Source: Balamuthia mandrillaris (Eukaryota > Discosea > Longamoebia > Balamuthiidae). Taken from it: 64,000 nt of DNA. Every line of letters starts with the position of its first letter. Position 1 is the stretch's first letter. The notes below the pieces were generated by a model. It ran no database searches. It saw only the letters and a list, made by a program, of their open reading frames with translations, and had not been told where the DNA came from. Position numbers and translations under genes: made by a program. This document shows, one piece after another, positions 1 to 11,850 of the stretch. The stretch lies in the NCBI GenBank assembly GCA_031835245.1, contig JAVKOQ010000084.1, positions 28,501 through 92,500 on the forward strand, given 5' to 3'.

Positions 1-1141
1 CCGTTGAGGGTGGCCGTTATCTTGGGTTCCGCCAGAGCAAACTCCTTGAACTCTTCGAAAGAAAGCTTTCCATCTCCTATTTTTCATTTTTGTTAACAGA
101 AGAAAGGCAATGTGAGAGAGAGAGAGAGAGAGAGAGAGAACTATAAAGAGAAGCAGTGACAAGAGAAGGGAAGAGGAAAAATACCATTGGCGTCCAATGT
201 CTCAAAAGCATTATCTGCAAAGAGGCCGGCCATTTCCTCAGAGAACTCGTTGAGGTCGTCTGTGCTCAGTTCTTCCGTGCTGTGAGTGCTGCAAAGAGCC
301 TTGAAGCCGGCGATCCAGGCCTGTTTGAACATAAGGGATAACTCATCTTTGGTGATGTAACCATTACCGTCCAAGTCATAGGCCTGGAAGGACACTTTAA
401 AAGAATGAGAATGTTAGTCTTCGCTGAAAGCTAGAGCCAAACAGGCGCGAGAATGAGAGAACAAAAGAGCAAGAAGAACATACATCGCAATTTCTCTTCG
501 GGAGTACCCTTGCAAAGGAAGGAAAGGCCGCTGATGAATTCCTGAAGGTCAACCACGCCATCCCCGTTCAGATCCAGCAGGTCAAAGAGGCGGTCGGGAA
601 ACGGCGTGTCGTCCATCTTCTTGAGGCCGGCCGCTTCCAGCAAGTCAAGGGCCTCCCTGAAGGCCGGTTTGTCTAACTTGCCATCTGTGGCGCATTGTTG
701 GAACGTCTCAAACAACTTTTTGACCTCCACCTTGTCGACTAGCAATGTGGTGTGAGCGTTTTTTGGTGTGCTTCAATCATAATGGAAGAAAAAAACATAA
801 TGATGATTGGGGAGAGGGGGAAAAAAGACGTACAGTGTGTTTCTTCTTGCAAATTCTTGGCGAGTGTTGGGTCGATAGTTCCATCTACAAACCAAAAGAA
901 ATAAGATATAAAGCCGAAAGTCAAAAAAATCCTCCTCCTCCAACCCCAAACGAGTTTTAAACGATAAGACTTTTTTTTTGCAACAAAGGAAGAACGAGGC
1001 AAGTCTATCTATCTTCATACTACGGTGCGCCAAAACAAAAAAAAAAACAACAAGAAGAGAACGAAAGCGCAAACAAACAAACGTACACTTTTTGTTGGGC
1101 TTTTTGTTGCTCTTTTTCTCTGCGGTGGCCTTGTTACCCAT
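1..1141 (-). CDS. N-myristoylated EF-hand calcium sensor (calcineurin B / CIB-like), 3' end outside window
   Basis: Calcium-binding regulatory protein of the calcineurin-B/CBL type, probably membrane-attached and acting on a kinase, phosphatase or oxidase partner. Exons read on the minus strand are 1141-1087, 884-834, 738-484, 394-185 and 76 to the left edge; every junction is GT-AG and keeps frame. The protein opens with MGNK followed by a lysine-rich stretch, a classic N-myristoylation plus basic patch. Canonical EF-hand loops follow: DLNGDGVVDLQEF in exon 3, DLDGNGYITKDEL in exon 4, and DANGDGKLSFEEF split between exons 4 and 5. The LRLSFQAYD segment matches the calcineurin-B hallmark around the third EF-hand. 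Introns carry homopolymer and CT/GA tracts (GA run at about 114-139). The exact subfamily is open because the C-terminus is missing. Confidence 0.85.
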
Positions 1142-1764
1142 TTTATTTTTCTTCTTCTTCTTCTGCTACTGCAAACGCTACTACTGCTGCTGCTTTGTGG
1201 GTTGGCGGCGGTGGTTATGCGACAAGTCAAAAGTTTCTTTGCTTCTCTTCTTCTTCTCCCCCCTTTCAACTTTCCCTTTGGGTATTTTTTTTGATCCCTC
1301 TTAAATTTTTTTTTGAATGGAAAAAATTGTTCAGGAAAAAATCGATAAATGAAAAAAAAAATAACCGAGAGAGAGAAGCGGGCGAAGTGAAGAGTTTTCC
1401 AAAAGTTGTGGCGAAAACAAAAAAAAAAGAATTTCCAATTATTGTCGATCCATTGGCACGCGCACTACTAAGCCCTGGCGAGGTCTTGCTATGACAGACG
1501 CCCGAGGAAAAAATCGTACCTTGAGGTAGGTAAGGTCGACACGGACGAAGAGGTTAGCCACGTCAGCGAAATTCTCCGTGCACGAGGAGCAAATTTAAAA
1601 ATATCGCCGCGTTTCTTCTTTTTTGTTTTTCTTTATTGTTACAAACAAAGAGGACTTTTGCTCTCGTTTGCTGGTTCCTTCTCTCTCCACACTTTCTTTT
1701 TTTTTCTTTCTCCTCCTGGCCGCAGGTCGCTTGGTACTCTCTCTTCTCCTTGTTTTTTTCCCCC

Positions 1765-1796
<32 letters not shown>

Positions 1797-1921
1797 CTCA
1801 TCATTTTGATATAGAAAAACCATAACTTACTTTATTTATTTTTTCTGCTACCGTTTTTTTTGTATACCTGCTGTTTTTTTTTAGCTTTTACAAGTCTTAA
1901 ACGAACACTCACCCCAACAAC
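1142..1921. promoter_or_regulatory. Divergent intergenic region between EF-hand gene and IDH
   Basis: A 780-base gap between two divergently transcribed genes. It is rich in homopolymers and has a CT microsatellite at about 1767-1788, shortly before the IDH start. It contains GGTCGACAC near 1533-1541 and CCACGTCA near 1558-1565, both belonging to the motif family seen upstream of many genes here. A minus-strand stretch of about 75 bases around 1521-1595 is open and ends in a plausible donor; it may be a 5' UTR exon of the EF-hand gene, but nothing confirms it. Confidence 0.5.
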
Positions 1922-2415
1922 ATGGAAGGCGCCTTTCAGAAGATCAAGGTTGAAAACGAGGTGGTTGAGCTTGACGGTGATGAAATGACCAGGTAACCTT
2001 TGCTTTTTAAGAGAGGAAAAAAATGTTAATCTTTATCACTGATGCTCTGCCAACGTACCAAAAAAAAAAAAAATAGAGTCATCTGGCAAATGATCAAGGA
2101 CAAGGTATAACCTCCTTTCCGAGCGAAGCTCTTTTCCACACCGCCGCCCTCAGCGTTCCCTTCGCCGCTTGCCGCGTGTGTTACAAGTTTTTGTGCAACT
2201 GACGACTTTATTATTATTGTACTTTCTATATAGCTCATCTTGCCCTACCTCGACCTGAAGATCAAGTACTTTGACCTGGGCCTGCCCTACCGTGACCAGA
2301 CCAACGATCAGGTGACCATTGAGGCCGCTGAGGCCATCAAGGCCTGCGGAGTGGGCATCAAGTGCGCCACCATTACTCCTGACGAGCAGCGCGTGGAGGG
2401 TTGGTTTCTCTTTCA

Positions 2416-2451
<36 letters not shown>

Positions 2452-3573
2452 TCTTTTAGCCGTAGACTTACTTCCTTTCTTGTTCTTCATTAGAGTTTGG
2501 CTTGAAGGAGATGTGGAAGTCCCCTAATGGGTACCCTATCTACTTTAGTTTTTCGATGCTTTGCTTGCTATCGACCTAGTGACCAACATTTTTTCACACA
2601 AATACTTATACAGAACCATCCGTAACATTCTTGGAGGAACAATCTTCCGTGAGGCCATCATTTGCAAGAATGTGCCTCGCCTCGTGCCTGGCTGGACCAC
2701 TCCCATCGTGGTGGGCAGACATGCCTTTGGCGACCAGTACCGTGCCACCGACTTTGTGGTGAAGGGCAAGGGCAAGTTCCAACTGGTCTTCACCCCCGAG
2801 GACGGCAGCCCTCAGCAAGTCTACAACGTCTTCGACTTCCCTGAGGATGGTGGTGTGGCCATGGGCATGTACAACACAGACGAGTCCATCAAGGGCTTTG
2901 CTCACAGCTGCATGAACTTTGCTTTGGACAAGAAGTGGCCGCTCTATCTCAGCACCAAGAACACTATCCTCAAGAGGTACGACGGACGCTTCAAGGACAT
3001 CTTCCAGGAGATCTACGAGCGGTACGTCTTTGATCTTTTTCTACTTTAAACACAATGGTGATGACATACTTATTATTCGTTCAATAATTTTTTAACGAAT
3101 ACAACAGTGACTACAAGGCTAAGTTCGAGGCTGCTGGCATCTGGTACGAGCACCGTCTCATCGACGACATGGTGGCCTACTGCCTCAAGAGCCCTGGTGG
3201 ATTTGTGTGGGCCTGCAAGAACTACGACGGAGACGTGCAGTCCGACAGCGTGGCGCAGGGATTTGGCTCCCTCGGCATGATGACCTCCGTGCTGCTCACC
3301 CCCGATGGCAAGACCATGGAGGCAGAGGCCGCCCACGGCACTGTCACTCGCCACTTCCGCGAGCACCAGGCCGGCCGCAAGACCAGCACCAACCCCATTG
3401 CCAGCATCTTTGCCTGGACGAGGGGCTTGGCGTGGAGGGCCAAGCTTGACAACAACGAGCCCCTCGCTGAGTTTTGCAAGGCCTTGGAGGAGGTCTGCAT
3501 CGCTACCATTGAGTCTGGAGCTATGACCAAGGATCTTGCCCTTTGTGTCCGTGGCTCTCTTGATAAGTTCGTA

Positions 3574-3611
<38 letters not shown>

Positions 3612-3747
3612 GTAATGCGTTGCTCGTCTCTTTATCTCTGTAACAAACAGGGTGAAACCTGGAGACTACCTCCACACGGAAGACTTTTTGAGCAAGTTGG
3701 CGGAGAACCTGGAGGCCAGAATGAAGGCCTTCCGTGCCAAGTTCTAA
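1922..3747 (+). CDS. IDH: NADP-dependent isocitrate dehydrogenase, cytosolic type
   Basis: Oxidatively decarboxylates isocitrate to 2-oxoglutarate, producing NADPH. Seven exons: 1922-1992, 2077-2104, 2234-2399, 2494-2530, 2614-3021, 3108-3566 and 3651-3747, all GT-AG and in phase, giving 421 residues, the normal size for the eukaryotic homodimeric enzyme. Family landmarks are clear: [10 protein letters not shown] at the start, DGDEMTRVIW, the GTIFREAI and [18 protein letters not shown] substrate region, the [19 protein letters not shown] signature in exon 6, and [15 protein letters not shown]. There is no N-terminal targeting extension and the C-terminus is not a peroxisomal SKL, so a cytosolic location is likely. 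Introns 3 and 6 begin with long CT runs just after the donor (about 2414-2448 and 3577-3608). Confidence 0.97.
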
Positions 3748-4043
3748 ATCTTGGTGTCGTTTGTACTAGCAAATACATGATAGTCACTTTAACGAACTTC
3801 TCTCTGTCTCTCTCTGTCTCTCTCTCTCTCTCTTCGCTGCACTAACATGCAAAAAAGTGTTAACAGCTTTGCAGTGTAGATCTTTGCTTTTTGCTCTGCA
3901 GCGAATTCTCCTACCAAAAAGCAAAGAGCTACACCGCAAAGCTGCCATCTGGTTGTTTATAGACATAAAAGAAAGTGAAGGATGGGCAAAAAAAAAAAAA
4001 CAAGACACAGCCATGTGAAACAAAAAAAAAAAGGAGACAACTT
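3748..4043. other. Convergent intergenic spacer
   Basis: About 300 bases between the 3' ends of IDH and the next minus-strand gene. It has a CT-rich tract at 3801-3833 and A-runs. No gene or structured element recognised. Confidence 0.4.
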
Positions 4044-5062
4044 TTACTGTTTGGGAGAAGATAAACTGGAGCTGAGTCCACCAGTGATGCCTTTCTTCTT
4101 TTTCTCCGCCGATCCGTCTTGTTGCTGAGGAGAAGCTTTCACGTTAAACCTGTAAGGAGCTGCAGATGCAGAAGTGGTTTCCTTGCTGAGCTTCTCGTCA
4201 AGGTGCTCGCTGATGCTCTTGGGAGGAACCACTCGCTTGCCTTCCTCCTCTCTTCTCCGCTTCATCTCCTCCTGCCACCACAGCGGGCCGCTGTCCTCCT
4301 TCGTGGCGCGTTCGTGCTCCTCCCTCATCATGGTCTTCTGCGCATGACCAAAGTGCTTGCGCTTGAGGTTCCAGGGCCGCCTGCTCACCCGCCGTCTGCT
4401 GATTAGGTACTCAAACTCCTCCTTGGCCTTTTGGTCCTCCTCGGAGAGAGGGGGCGGCTCCGTGAATTGGCTCAGTCGGTCAAAGACGATGTGGCGGGGA
4501 TAGTCCGTGGTGGGGTGCGTCACCAGCTGGTGTGGCTTTACTTTGATCACTTCTTTCTCATCCAATAGCTAACCAAACGAAAAGAATTGAGTGAGCAGAA
4601 CAGAATACAAGCAGCATCGCAACAAAAACAAAAAAAAAGGAAAGCAGAAGAACAAGAGGAAGAACAAGAAGAAGGAGAAGGAGAACAAGAACAAGAGAAC
4701 ACAAGGAAAGCGAAGAAGAAGATGAACATAAAGCAGAAGGAGAAGGAGAGGAGAAGGAGAAGGAGAAGGAGAAGGAGAAGGAGAAGGAGAAGGAGAAGGA
4801 GAAGGAGAAGGAGAAGGAGAAGGAGAAGGAGAAGGAGAAGGAGAAGGAGGGAATATACTACAAGATTGTATTCACGCCACATGAAACCGCCGCGGCTCCT
4901 GTAGCTCACCAGTTCTCGCAAAGGCAGCAGAAGAGGGATGTCTGGTTGGCCCAAGCCCGCTCGGATGACACCCGGAATGAGGCCTTTCTTTCTGTACTGC
5001 TCACAGTGAATTTTACCAGACTCAATCTTGGAGTAGGCCTCAACCCAGTCTCTCGCAGCCAT
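4044..5062 (-). CDS. Possible mitochondrial ribosomal protein bL25-like; otherwise unknown
   Basis: Two exons on the minus strand, 5062-4910 and 4568-4044, joined in phase 0 across a 341-base intron. About 225 residues: an N-terminal part (about 1-65) with RKKGLIPGVIRAG, then a basic segment with SRRRVSRRPWNLKRK, then a charged and serine-rich tail. The short segment resembles the opening strand of bacterial/mitochondrial L25 (R-x-x-G-x-IPGVI), and a basic extension is common in mitochondrial ribosomal proteins. This is an inference from one motif only. No clear presequence is visible and no other family was recognised. The intron holds a pure GGAGAA hexamer tract. Confidence 0.45.
4736..4849. 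repeat. (GGAGAA)n microsatellite in an intron
   Basis: A near-perfect AGGAGA/GGAGAA tract of roughly 110 bases inside the intron of the preceding gene; on that gene's sense strand it reads as a CTCCTT polypyrimidine run. Confidence 0.9.
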
Positions 5063-5689
5063 GCTGTTGTATTTTTAACGTAAGCAGTGTTCGAATCGAT
5101 TCAATTAAGAGTCACGGCTGAGAACTAGAAAAGGTTTGTTCCAACAAAAAAACGTACTGAGGCACGATGCGAGAGAGCACAGCGGATTTCCTAGCATGAT
5201 CCGACAGCCCCCATCGCCAAAGGTGGTCGTAGCCAACCGGTCGGCTCGACTTCATCTTCTCTCTCTCTCTCGCTACTCTCCGCCTCCCTTTTATTTTTGC
5301 CTGAGGGGGCTAATAAATTCTTTGCATTCCTTGAATTGCACCCTGAAGTCATTCACAGCACCATTTGACCAGGGGACAGGAACATGTTCTAATAGGTTAG
5401 GCAAGTAAATAGGGAAACGTCATAGGTTGTACGAAAACAAAAAAGAAAAAATATTTGGCGAAAAAGGTAGCAGCGGCGAGTGGCACTGGTTGTTTTGGCC
5501 TCTGGGAGAGAGGAGAAAGGTATGCTTCTTGCTTCTTGCTTCTTCTTCCCCTACTTTTTTTTTTTGCTTTTTTATTTGTCGCCTCTTGTTGTGTGCTGCT
5601 CTTCTATGTCTTTAAACATGTATTGGTTTTTTTTAAAAAAAAATTATGTAACGCGAAAATCCACAAAGGGAAGAGAGGGAAACAAAAAA

Positions 5690-6494
5690 ATGTTTTCAAA
5701 GAGAGGTGCTTCCAATGAGAGTGCGCCTCCCGCCTCTCCTTCCCCGTTTGTCTCGGCAAGAATGCTGGAGCTGCGCTCCGAGATTGAGCGGCTGAACGAG
5801 GCCCTCCACGACCAGCTGGACCTCCTCCAGGCCCACTGCCAAAAGCTCATCGACCAGAAATTCGGCAGCGAGGCGTTGCTCGACCAGTTGGAGGAGCTCG
5901 AGAAGAAGGAGGCCGAGCTTCAGTCCCAGCTGGTGACCGCCATCAAGGATCTCCTCGTGGCCACACAAGAAACGCGCAAGTCCGTCCTTCAGGACGCCCA
6001 AAACCAACTGACCTCCTCTTACGACTCCTCTTCTTCTGATTCTTCTTTCAGTTCTTCCTCTTCCTCCAATTCTTCTTCGATGGTTTCCAACAGCCTTTTA
6101 TCGCGCACTTCTGACCTGCTCTCCAACTCGGTGGGCGTCAACCTCAGCCAGATCAGCACGCAGATCTATCGCGGTGGCAGCACTCGCACCGCCCTCAAGA
6201 GCAAGCGCGGCGACAACCCCTTTATGCGCTCCGGCTCGGGAGGAGCCTCAGGAGGAGGAGAGGAGGAGAATGGTGGCAGCCTGCTTCATGACATATCGAC
6301 GTGGGAGCTGCAGAGAGGAGAGATCAATGTCCTGCCGGAGCTTCTTGGAAAGGGCAGCTTTGGCTGCGTAAATAAGGGCCTGTTGAGGGGCAAGCATGTG
6401 GCCGTTAAGACCATCACCCCCAACTGGGCTTCTGACAAGGAGGTCATGGAGGTACTTGATGACTTTAGGAACGAGTGCGCTGTCATGAGGTTGG

Positions 6495-6529
<35 letters not shown>

Positions 6530-6830
6530 TCCTCCCTCTCTCTCTCTCTCTCTCTTGTTGCTAAATAAAACAAGCTAATTAACAAATCGTGTTTTTAAAA
6601 AAAGCAAAGCGTTACATCCAAACGTATTGCTGTTAATGGGAGTATGTATAGAGCAGGATCAAGAACAAAGCAAGCTGTTGATGGTGACAGAGTTGATGCC
6701 AAATGGCAGCGTCCACAGTCTCATCCATAATCCGAAGAACAAGATACCTTTCAAACGGAGGATCCGGTTCGCCAAAGATACAGCCCTTGGCATGAACTAT
6801 CTGCATCTTTCTACTCCTCAGATCATGTAA

Positions 6831-6862
<32 letters not shown>

Positions 6863-8546
6863 TCTGTGCAGCCGTTTAGGATAACACAACATTTAAAAAA
6901 AGGCATCTTGACTTGAAAACTCAAAATCTGCTCGTTGACGCTCACTATGTGGCCAAAGTAGCTGGTACTTACCAACCTTCTTTTATTTTGTTGTCACTGT
7001 AAACCTAACCTCTTTTTAACGACCAATTTACAGACTTTGGGTTGAGTCGGGTGAAGAAGGCCGGAAGCAACAAAGGAGCAACTGGCTCTCCTCTTTACAT
7101 GGCTCCGGAAGTTTTGGCAGATAAGCCCTATGATGAAAAAGCGGATGTTTATAGGTACGCTACATTCTCTATCACGAGGATGTATTTTTTCCATCGCTTC
7201 TCACAATTCATTGTGCCTTATTTTGTTCTCTTCGTTCAGTTTTGGAATAGTGTTGTGGGAACTCGTCACACAACAAAAGCCTTTCAAAGAAGAAGCCTTT
7301 GAGACTTTAGAGGGTATCAATGTTTTTGCTCTATTCTGCATTTTTCTTTAGTCTCTGCTAAATCTCTCTCTCTCTCTCTCTCGCTCTCCACAGACATATT
7401 TCAACATGTTGTTATTGACGGAGACCGACCTGAAATACCGGCAGCATGTCCTCCTAAACTTGCAGAGCTTATTAAAAAGTGTTGGCATGCTGACCCACAA
7501 GTGCGGCCTTCTTTTCAAGCAATACTGGAAAGCAAAATACTTGATGATGGTTTGTTAGAATACCCATGAATTGAAGAGAGAAACGCAGAAAGTACAAAAG
7601 AAGAGCGGTAACATTGAAAACTTAACCCCTTTTCTCCGATTTTTTTCCTGCATCGGTGCAGTGATTGTGGATGCAATGATAAGCGATGTAAACGCGGAGG
7701 CCAGAGAGTTCTGGAAAGAAAAGTTCACTTCCAAAGAAGCCATTCCGGAGGATTCCGTAGACTGGAAAGTCTTTGCAAAGGGCCTTGTCGAGTTTCTTGA
7801 GTTGGAATACCCGCAAGGCACTGTGCTTGATAACGTGCTAGAGTTCAAAGTTCTTCGCCTTTGTTTAGGTTTGATTTCCTCCCTGCTCTCTGCTCTCTTT
7901 TTATGCGCACATTAATACTTCTTTTCTTCAAAGCTGATAAGCAGGACAAAGTTACACTGGAAAACTTTGCAGCAGTAATTGAATGGTTTGGACCGTTCAC
8001 CAAAAAGAAGAGTGAGAAAACTGGGGCCAACCTGTTCCTAGCAAACATGATGACCATTGCCTCTCTTGGGTTCCGTTCTCTCTCATTCTCTTTGTTGTTT
8101 CTCTGTCTAACCTATGCTTTTTTTTTAAAAAAAAGAGGTTTCTGGGGAGATATATCCAGCCAGCATGCAGAGGTAAAGATGGCTGGCCAGAAGCCAGGCT
8201 ATTACATGATTCGGTTCAGCTCGCAACAACCAGGCTACTTTACCATCAGTGCCATGAGCAAGGACAACACTCTGAAGCACTTTCGAATTAAGCACAGAGC
8301 AGGCCTCAATTTTCTTTTGGGCAATTCAGAGTATCCCAGCATCAAGGCTCTCCTCAGGAAACACAAAGATGATCTGTATCTCAAGGTTTGTTCTCTCTCT
8401 CTCTCTCTCTCTCTTGGCTTCAAGTTGGCTAACAGTTTCTTTTTCTTCAAATGAAGCACGCTGTCAAAGGATCTCCTTATGCTCAGCTCTTCTTGCATCA
8501 CGACGAAGGCCCTCAGTCAGCCTACGTTGAGATGCTTTTAACTTGA
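5690..8546 (+). CDS. SHK-family protein kinase: tyrosine-kinase-like domain plus C-terminal SH2 domain
   Basis: Protein kinase of the amoebozoan SHK type, coupling an SH2 phosphotyrosine reader to a TKL catalytic domain. Exons: 5690-6489, 6605-6826, 6903-6964, 7034-7154, 7240-7313, 7394-7549, 7662-7868, 7934-8069, 8136-8385, 8457-8546. The start at 5690 is chosen because upstream codons in frame are hydrophobic low-complexity sequence. Order: coiled coil (about 25-110), serine-rich linker, glycine loop GKGSFGCVNKG, AVKTI lysine, catalytic loop HLDLKTQN, DFGLSR, APEVLADKPYDEKADVYSFG, and RPSFQ end. An EF-like helical linker follows, then the SH2 domain with GYYMIRFSSQQPGYFTIS. The HRD arginine is leucine here, so this is a non-RD kinase. 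Several introns open with CT runs. Confidence 0.93.
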
Positions 8547-8831
8547 TGGATCGCAGTAGAAGCTTTTATATGACTATTTTCCCAAAAAGAAAAAAATTGC
8601 ACCCGCTCCCCCTTCAATAGTGGTTCCTATATCACTCCTCTCTATTGAAGAAACCGTTTGCACTTTTTCCATCTCCTCTCGCCCCGTTCTTTCCACGCAG
8701 GAATGCCTCCTCCACTCTGTTACAGCAACGAAGTTCGGTCAGAGGGCCTTCTGGTTAAGGCCTTCGACGAAGCGAAGGCTCAAAAATTGGTTTTTTTGTT
8801 TGTTTTTTTTGTTTACGCAGTTTACATTTTT

Positions 8832-9846
8832 TCAATCTTCTTCTTGTTTTGTTTCGATGATACGTTGCGTTTCATCCAAAGCTACCGTCGTTGTGATGGT
8901 TGGTGTCGCAACAGTAATAGACGACCGACGCGATCCGCTCTCATCATTCATGCTCCTTCTTCGGGTTGCTCTCTCCGCGTCATCTCTTTCTTTTCTTTTC
9001 GCTGGAATGATCGACGAGGAGGAAGAACATGCGTCGTGTTCAGCAGAGTTGGGAGAGAGTCGTGGAGAGGCTAAAGCCGCTTGAGCTTCCAAAATGCCTT
9101 CTAAAGAGCCTTTCACTTGTTGCGCTATGCGGAAGGAATCTCTTTTCTTGACCAAACGGTCAAAGTTGGCCTGGAAGGCGTCCATCCATTCCTTCTTCTC
9201 CTCAGCGCTGCTGGCTTGAAAACAGAAACGGAAACGAGAGGTTTGAATCATGATGACAGGGATGTAAGCCTGGTCTCCTTGCACGTTCGTCTCTCGTTTC
9301 GCTGCAACCTCACGCAAGGAGGCGCCGGCCAGGAAGAAGTGAAACTGGTACAGATATCGCTTTTCTTTCTTGGCGAAACCAAACTTGGATTGGGCGTTGA
9401 TAGTGCCTATGAATAAGTCTACAAGAAGAGAACGACGAAAGAATAAAGTAAGAATGGTGAGTGGAAGGGAAAGAGGGGAAGCAGAAGAGGATGATGACTT
9501 ACCGTTGAAAAGGAAACAATAAACGTCCTCTGCTTGCCGTCCTTTGTTTGTCAACAGTTTGAGTTTGCCACTATAGGAGCGCAATATGCAAAGAGAGAAG
9601 AAACATATGTTAGCAGACAAGAGAGAGAAGAACGAAGGAGAGTTTTTTTTTTAAAAAAAAAGCAAACCTCTTTGAAAGTCTGCGATGAGGCACCACCAAA
9701 TTGCCATCGAATATTTGAGTGGGCTCCGCAGATTGATGATGGCTGAGCGCTGGGGAGTTTGGGGCCGACATAGAAGTAGGTCTGGAGTCATCCGCATTCA
9801 TAACTTTGTCATCTATACAAAAAGAGGGTTGTTAATGAGAGGAAGT

Positions 9847-9885
<39 letters not shown>

Positions 9886-11333
9886 TAACAAACCACTTCC
9901 CGCAACAAGAGAGCTGTTTCGTCTGCTGCGAGACTCAGAATTCGTTGTTGCATTGTTGCTTCCACGAATACTGCGGCCAGCACTCAAAGAACTTCGCAAC
10001 GCAACTTCGTTGTAGGGACTGTTTCTCGCATCTTGCAAGCCCTCGATCTGGTTCTGCACTCGAAAGACTTCATTGATGCTGTCCGCCTCTTGATGCTTCT
10101 GGTCCAAGCGATCAGCTAGCTTGGCCATCTTCTGACTCGCTGTTGCCACGTCTTCACGATCGGGATGGCCGTCCCATGTAAACCGCTCTAAATCCTTTTT
10201 TTTTGTTTTTTGTTAAGCATTTGCACGAGTGCCTTATTGCAAGGAGAGAGGGAGAGAGGGGGAGGGAGGGAGAGAGAGGGAGAGAGAGAGGGAGAGAGAG
10301 AGAGAAGGAGAGAGGGAGAGAGAGGGAGAGAGAGAGAGAAGGAGAGAGGGCAAGAGAGAGAAAGAGAGAGAGAGAGAATTACACTTAGCAATAGGACATA
10401 ACGGGGAATACGCTGTACAGGTTGGATTAGGTATCCAGGCAAGCTTTGGTTTTTGTTGGCTTGCTTGAGCTTTGCTTCGCATTGCTAAATATTAGCCGGG
10501 TAAGAACGAAGAGGTTATTATACTCATACAAATGACAAAGGAAAAAGAGAAAGAAAGAACCTTAATGAACATGGCAAAGTTCTTATTTTGTTCGCGTTGG
10601 CTGAGAAGAAGCAACGCTTCGTTGTAATTGTTACAATAGTCTGAGTATACATGAAAGTAATCCATCTTTGTTCGTTGCAAATGGTGTTAGAGAATGATAG
10701 CAAATATAAGAAATAGAAGAAGGAGGAGAAGGAAGGAGAAGGAGGAAGGAGAAGGAGAAGGAGAAGGAGAAGGAGAAGGAGAAGGAGAAGGAGAAGGAGA
10801 AGGAGAAGGAGAAGGAGAAGGAGAAGGAGAAGGAGGAGGAGAAGGAGGAGCAGAGGAGGAGAAGGAGGAGCAGAGGAGGAGAAGGAGAAGGAGAAGGAGA
10901 AGGAGGAGGAGGAGGGAAGGAGGAGGAGGAGGAGGAGAAGGAGAGGAGGAGGAGAAGGAGGAGGAGAGAGGAGGAGGAGGAGGAGAAGGAGAAGGAGGAG
11001 AAGCAGAAGAAAAAAAAGAGGAAAGTTATGGAAGTACGTACCACGCTCAAAAAGACGTCGCCAATGCGCTGGTCAACGTGCCAATGCTTAAGGCGGTCCC
11101 GTAACGACTCGGTGAGGTGTTGGCTAAAGTTAAAAATGACTTGTGTGTGAGAGAAAATGTTCTTGATGTCATTCTCAGAGAGCAAAAGCTCGCTCTGAGT
11201 GATGCCCGCAAACACGGAGGCTAGTCCCGTCTGTCGGGGTGACATGGGCTGCTCCGACGCCAGTTTTCTCATCGGCAATAAATAATACTATGTGGTTTTT
11301 ATGAACACCATCAACACGAGTTCGTGCAAGAAG

Positions 11334-11383
<50 letters not shown>

Positions 11384-11850
11384 AAAAAGAAAGTGGAGAC
11401 GAGAGCACGGATTCAACGGGAGGAAGAAAGCATTACCTCGACCATGTTTTGCAAAGCTTCCAAATACTTTTCTTCGGAGCTAAGTATTTCAGCAGCGATG
11501 TTATGTCGTCTCACTATATAAACCCCAAAAAATATATAAACATATGATAAGAAAAAAAAACGACGATGATGGTTTGCTTCGCGAGGAGGAATATACGTGC
11601 CTGCCATTTTGTAACGACGACGAGCTTGACGACCTCTCCATAGCGCCTGCACGCGGACCAGTTGTTTCAGTTGTTGCGGGGTGTAATGGTAACGACGACG
11701 AGGGGAGGCAGAAGGGTCGGTGGCAGGGGAGGAGGCGGAAAGAGCGGCGGTCGAGGCGGCACCGCCTGTCCACCGACGCACCAGAGAGAAGCCAATGCCC
11801 ATGGTATAGATCGCCACAAACGTATAGAAGAGCAACCATTCAAAGAGCAT
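8832..11850 (-). CDS. RhoGEF (DH-PH) with N-terminal membrane segment and IQ motif
   Basis: Guanine nucleotide exchange factor for Rho/Rac GTPases. The start at 11850 gives a hydrophobic first 22 residues (MLFEWLLFYTFVAIYTMGIG) that could be a signal anchor, then an IQ calmodulin-binding motif (VRVQALWRGRQARRRYK). The DH domain follows over several exons: EILSSEEKYLEAL near 11440-11513, IFSHTQVIFNFSQHL near 11110-11170, LPGYLIQPVQRIPRYVLLL near 10390-10460 (the DH signature helix) and a following helical exon near 9900-10190. The PH domain lies at about 8990-9560, with the invariant tryptophan in KEWMDAF. The C-tail is serine-rich. Introns contain very long GA/GGAGAA tracts (sense-strand CT). 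The junction after the first exon is ambiguous (two possible donor/acceptor pairs). Confidence 0.88.
10238..10376. repeat. GA-rich simple repeat in RhoGEF intron
   Basis: About 140 bases of GAGAGG/GAGAGA repeat inside an intron of the RhoGEF gene; pyrimidine on the coding strand. Confidence 0.85.
10717..11012. repeat. (GGAGAA)n / GGAGGA tract in RhoGEF intron
   Basis: About 300 bases of GGAGAA and GGA-type repeats; same unit as the intronic tract at 4736. It lies between the exon ending near 11040 and the exon near 10680. Confidence 0.9.

Noticed and set aside
1521-1595. Minus-strand open stretch ending in a good donor, upstream of the EF-hand gene
   Set aside because: Phase does not join to the MGNK exon in a coding sense; at most a 5' UTR exon.
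5480-5689. In-frame upstream extension of the SHK kinase
   Set aside because: Hydrophobic and Lys-rich low-complexity sequence; the ATG at 5690 follows an A-rich leader and begins normal coding composition.
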